Assembly (NCBI GenBank): GCA_030612495.1
Contig: JAUWNT010000006.1
Location: 1-27,034, forward strand
DNA: 27,034 bases
Reading direction: 5' to 3'
Source: Candidatus Aminicenantota bacterium
Lineage (GTDB): Bacteria; Acidobacteriota; Aminicenantia; UBA2199
In this document: positions 25,915-27,034 of the stretch, piece after piece
Layout of the letters: every line of letters begins with the position of its first letter
How positions within the stretch are numbered: the first letter of the stretch is position 1
Program-made: the position numbers and the translations under genes
Notes under the pieces: model-generated
Told to the model about the DNA's origin: nothing
The model's database searches: none
The model's input: the letters and a program-made list of their open reading frames with translations, nothing else

Positions 25915-25951
25915 ATTCAAACAATAGACTGAAATGGTTTTTTGTTTGAAT
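25915..25951. repeat. 10-bp perfect inverted repeat between tetR and the exporter gene
   Basis: ATTCAAACAA (25915-25924) pairs perfectly with TTGTTTGAAT (25942-25951) across a 17-base spacer. It lies between the TetR stop (25967) and the exporter start (25844). On the transcribed (minus) strand it could form a hairpin, but no U-run follows it, so it is not an ordinary intrinsic terminator. It may be an operator, an attenuator or a processing site; the sequence differs from the palindrome before tetR. Confidence 0.5.
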
Positions 25952-25966
25952 CATAAGTAAAAAAAA

Positions 25967-26551
25967 TTATTTTTTAACTAAACCGTTAAAAAGAATTTCC
26001 AATAAATTATCAATCTTTTTCTCAATCATTGAAACGTTATTTTCTATAACCCATGAATATTCCAGACCCCTCAGTGCAGTGATTATGGAATATGCTGTTG
26101 TTTCTAAATCCTTAATAAGAAAAACTTCCTCATCAACTCCATTTTTCAATATCTTTTTCATTATTGTAATTTCATCTGCATAATGCTTCTCTCTCAGTTT
26201 TTCAATAAATCCATAGTGATTAAGGTATTCGTCTTTGAGAGCATTATAAAAATTAGCTAAATTATTAAGAACTTTCATTCTTGTAATAATATAAGCACGT
26301 ATCTTTTTCTGAGGAGTATCTTCATTGTTTATAGATTTAATTATCTCTTTTTTAAGTAATTCACTCTCTTTTTCCACTACTGCTTTAAAAATTTTATTTT
26401 TACTCTTGAAATAGTGATAAATAGAACTTTTTGCTTTGTGAGCTGCTTGAGCAATTTCTTTAACTGTCGTTTTTTTAAAACCAAAACGAGCAAATATTAC
26501 ACTTGCAGCATTGATAATAGTTTCTCTAACATCTTTTCTAGAATTTTTCAT
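25967..26551 (-). CDS. TetR/AcrR-family transcriptional repressor
   Basis: This 194-residue protein has an N-terminal helix-turn-helix in the classic TetR form: IINAASVIFARFGFKKTTV, then KEIAQAAHKAKSSIYHYFKSK (recognition helix about 37-47), followed by a helical ligand-binding domain without a recognisable ligand signature. A longer frame reaches 26602, but TTGGAG (complement of 26559-26564) 7 bases before the ATG at 26551 makes this the start, and the longer frame would run over the predicted operator. It is first in the minus-strand block, 122 bases before the exporter gene, so it probably controls the export/lipid genes in response to a hydrophobic ligand, and also itself through the palindrome upstream. 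Confidence 0.88.
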   Translation of the reverse strand: MKNSRKDVRETIINAASVIFARFGFKKTTVKEIAQAAHKAKSSIYHYFKSKNKIFKAVVEKESELLKKEIIKSINNEDTPQKKIRAYIITRMKVLNNLANFYNALKDEYLNHYGFIEKLREKHYADEITIMKKILKNGVDEEVFLIKDLETTAYSIITALRGLEYSWVIENNVSMIEKKIDNLLEILFNGLVKK

Positions 26552-26570
26552 AATATAACTCCAACTTATC

Positions 26571-26583
26571 GACCAAATTGGTC
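26571..26583. promoter_or_regulatory. Probable TetR operator palindrome
   Basis: GACCAAATTGGTC is a perfect 6+1+6 palindrome located just downstream (about +4 to +16) of the predicted tetR transcription start and 20 bases before its ATG. The outer bases TCGAC (26569-26573) also pair with GTCGA (26589-26593), next to the -10. Position and symmetry are typical of self-repressing TetR proteins. No second copy was found in the other intergenic gaps of the block. Confidence 0.6.
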
Positions 26584-26592
26584 TAAAAGTCG

Positions 26593-26621
26593 ATTTTAAC
26601 ATTTTAAAATTATCAAGTCAA
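26593..26621 (-). promoter_or_regulatory. tetR promoter
   Basis: Reading the minus strand, TTGACT (complement of 26616-26621) and TAAAAT (complement of 26593-26598) are separated by exactly 17 bases. Transcription would begin near 26586, giving a leader of about 35 bases that contains the palindrome and the ribosome site. Confidence 0.7.
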
Positions 26622-26680
26622 GTTTTTTTAATAGTTAAAATTAATTTTAAATTTGGAATTTATTATATTATCTATTATTA

Positions 26681-26686
26681 TATAAT
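26681..26686 (+). promoter_or_regulatory. TATAAT immediately before the propeller-protein ATG
   Basis: A perfect TATAAT ends 4 bases before the ATG at 26691. If used as a -10 it would place the transcript start at about the ATG, giving a leaderless message; otherwise it is a chance match in a 90-base AT-only stretch. A TTGGAA at 26653-26658 is too far away (22 bases) to be a normal -35. Confidence 0.25.
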
Positions 26687-26690
26687 ATAT

Positions 26691-27034
26691 ATGAAAAAGT
26701 TTATTTATATAATCTTAATTTTATTATTTTCTGGCCTTATAAATGCTCAAAAACATGACATGAATTTTGAACATATCTCTGTTGAACAGGGATTATCTAA
26801 TGGTACCGTATATTCAATTGCACAGGACAAAAAGGGATTTATGTGGTTTGGAACACCAGATGGACTTAATAAATTTGATGGTTACGATTTTATTGTATAT
26901 AAGAATGATCCTTTAAATCCTCTATCTATTTCAAATAACAATGCAGGTAACATATTTATTGATAAATCAGGTATTATATGGATTGGAACCTGGGGTGGTG
27001 GGCTTAATAAATTTGATCCTGAAACAGAACAATT
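26691..27034 (+). CDS. Two-component-regulator-propeller protein, N-terminal part (cut by window end)
   Basis: The 114 visible residues begin with a signal peptide (Lys2-Lys3, hydrophobic core, cleavage likely at INA-Q). The mature protein continues with FEHISVEQGLSNGTVYSIAQD and two Reg_prop repeats, each of the form D-x-x-G-x-x-W-x-G-T followed by GLNKFD. This is the standard start of seven-bladed periplasmic sensor propellers, which continue into a histidine kinase, hybrid kinase or diguanylate cyclase beyond the window, so the output domain is unknown. It is divergent from tetR with 139 bases between starts, sharing that regulatory gap. There is no Shine-Dalgarno site before the ATG, but the signal peptide supports this start. 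Confidence 0.85.
   Translation, partial: MKKFIYIILILLFSGLINAQKHDMNFEHISVEQGLSNGTVYSIAQDKKGFMWFGTPDGLNKFDGYDFIVYKNDPLNPLSISNNNAGNIFIDKSGIIWIGTWGGGLNKFDPETEQ

Noticed and set aside
1..27034. CRISPR arrays, tRNA or rRNA genes, insertion sequences
   Set aside because: No regularly spaced repeats, cloverleaf-like segments or transposase frames were seen on either strand.

Overview
This is a very AT-rich bacterial window centred on the chromosome replication origin region. It holds dnaA, dnaN, recF, gyrB and gyrA in order on the plus strand. A Gram-negative host is likely. GyrB carries the long TOPRIM-associated insertion typical of Gram-negative enzymes, there is an outer-membrane beta-barrel with a C-terminal Phe and a LolA-like periplasmic protein, and a serine-palmitoyltransferase-like enzyme and a propeller-type sensor are present. 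Promoters look sigma70-like (TTGACA, TATAAT) and many genes have AGGAG-type ribosome sites, which argues against a typical Bacteroidota. A spirochaete or another low-GC Gram-negative phylum would fit, but I cannot place it from sequence alone.

Layout. (1) 1-7492, plus strand: the tail of a Cys-containing unknown gene, then a tightly packed three-gene cassette of a DprA-like SLOG protein, an Eco57I/type IIG-like adenine methyltransferase, and a fused PLD-nuclease/SNF2-helicase. This looks like a restriction-modification or DISARM-like antiphage system without the DISARM core genes. (2) 7493-9179: dnaA with TTTTCCACA-type DnaA boxes on both sides and an AT-rich stretch before dnaN, a good candidate for a bipartite oriC. 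(3) 9180-16209: dnaN-recF-gyrB-gyrA, spaced by 4-10 bases and probably one operon. (4) 16240-26551, all minus strand: read in the direction of transcription, this is a TetR regulator, a very large MMPL/RND transporter, a LolA-like periplasmic protein, an outer-membrane barrel, a serine-palmitoyltransferase-like enzyme, a GT2 glycosyltransferase, a WecA/MraY-type sugar-phosphate transferase and a FAD-dependent oxidoreductase. (5) 26691-27034, plus strand: the start of an exported two-component-regulator-propeller protein, cut by the window end.

How the parts may work together. In the left cassette the methyltransferase would mark self DNA, while the PLD-helicase would translocate on and cut foreign DNA. 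The role of the DprA-like protein is unknown. In the right block, the transporter, periplasmic carrier and barrel look like an inner-to-outer-membrane export route for a hydrophobic molecule. The adjacent acyl-amino-acid condensing enzyme and glycosyl/undecaprenyl enzymes suggest that the cargo could be a sphingolipid-like or glycosylated lipid. The TetR gene has a clear promoter with a perfect 13-base palindrome just downstream of the predicted transcription start, so it probably represses itself. No rRNA, tRNA, CRISPR array or insertion sequence was recognised.
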